A DNA stretch of 64,000 nucleotides from Paenibacillus peoriae (GTDB lineage: Bacteria > Bacillota > Bacilli > Paenibacillales > Paenibacillaceae), in the NCBI RefSeq assembly GCF_022531965.1, contig NZ_CP092831.1:3419001-3483000 (forward strand). The letters are read 5' to 3'. The notes under the pieces were generated by a model. It did no database searches, was not told the DNA's origin, and was given only the letters and a program-made list of their open reading frames with translations. Below are positions 63,997 to 64,000 of this stretch, piece after piece. Numbering within the stretch: position 1 is the first letter of the stretch; every line of letters starts with the position of its first letter. The position numbers and the translations under genes are program-made.

Positions 63997-64000
63997 ATAA

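Overview
This 64 kb window is a piece of a spore-forming Firmicutes chromosome, most likely a Paenibacillus of the polymyxa type. The sporulation genes (spoIIIAA-AH, spoIVB, spo0A, spo0M, splB), the LysC-type aspartokinase with an internal start, the many secreted stalk-domain proteins and the gene order all point there. Order and content closely follow the nudF / yqj / bkd / spo0A / recN / dxs / nusB / acc / spoIIIA / efp / yqh block of Bacillus subtilis. Most genes lie on the minus strand.

Layout. 1-1.8 kb: 5' end of nudF, the tiny FtsZ inhibitor gene mciZ, a YqjE-type M20 peptidase and a Prli42-like 34-residue membrane miniprotein. 1.9-7.8 kb: a branched-chain 2-oxo acid dehydrogenase cluster (lpdV-bkdAA-bkdAB-bkdB) followed by lipB. 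The cluster can make branched acyl-CoA primers for fatty acids, and lipB supplies lipoate for its E2. A pair of FapR-like palindromes sits downstream of a -10 box inside it. 8-10 kb: a thymidine kinase with an altered P-loop, spo0M behind an ECF-type promoter, and a small membrane zinc-ribbon protein.

10.3-16.3 kb is the accessory part: hypothetical genes, a chemoreceptor with a sigma-D promoter, a lone methyltransferase, a decayed tyrosine recombinase and a secreted repeat protein. Next to spo0A lies a degenerate second copy of the spo0A 3' end plus its terminator. It looks like the scar of an integrated element or tandem duplication.

16.3-37.6 kb is a long minus-strand housekeeping and sporulation block: spo0A, spoIVB, recN, ahrC, tlyA, dxs, ispA, xseB, xseA, folD, nusB, the AmaP/Asp23 envelope-stress group, accC, accB and the eight-gene spoIIIA operon. 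37.9-41.8 kb: lysC, efp, an Xaa-Pro peptidase and yqhR. 42-53.4 kb: a Fur-controlled iron-binding lipoprotein, yqhQ, a YqhP-like gene, a patatin, a glycosidase-like surface protein, mntR, splB, ccdA, metG behind a methionine T-box, yidD and zur. 53.6-55.9 kb: a large secreted stalk/PKD protein.

56.1-63.1 kb is a fermentation module: pflA, pflB, adhE and a divergent fnr with a C-terminal iron-sulfur cysteine cluster. pflB and adhE each carry a perfect TGTGA-N6-TCACA box placed 41.5 bp upstream of the start site predicted from the -10 hexamer, which strongly suggests oxygen-responsive activation by the neighbouring Fnr. The window closes with an extradiol dioxygenase gene.

I did not find a clear unknown multi-gene system such as a defence island, CRISPR array or biosynthetic cluster. 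The most unusual signals are the spo0A-adjacent scar, the FapR-like operators in the bkd cluster, the P-loop Gly-to-Glu change in thymidine kinase and the paired class-II Fnr promoters.
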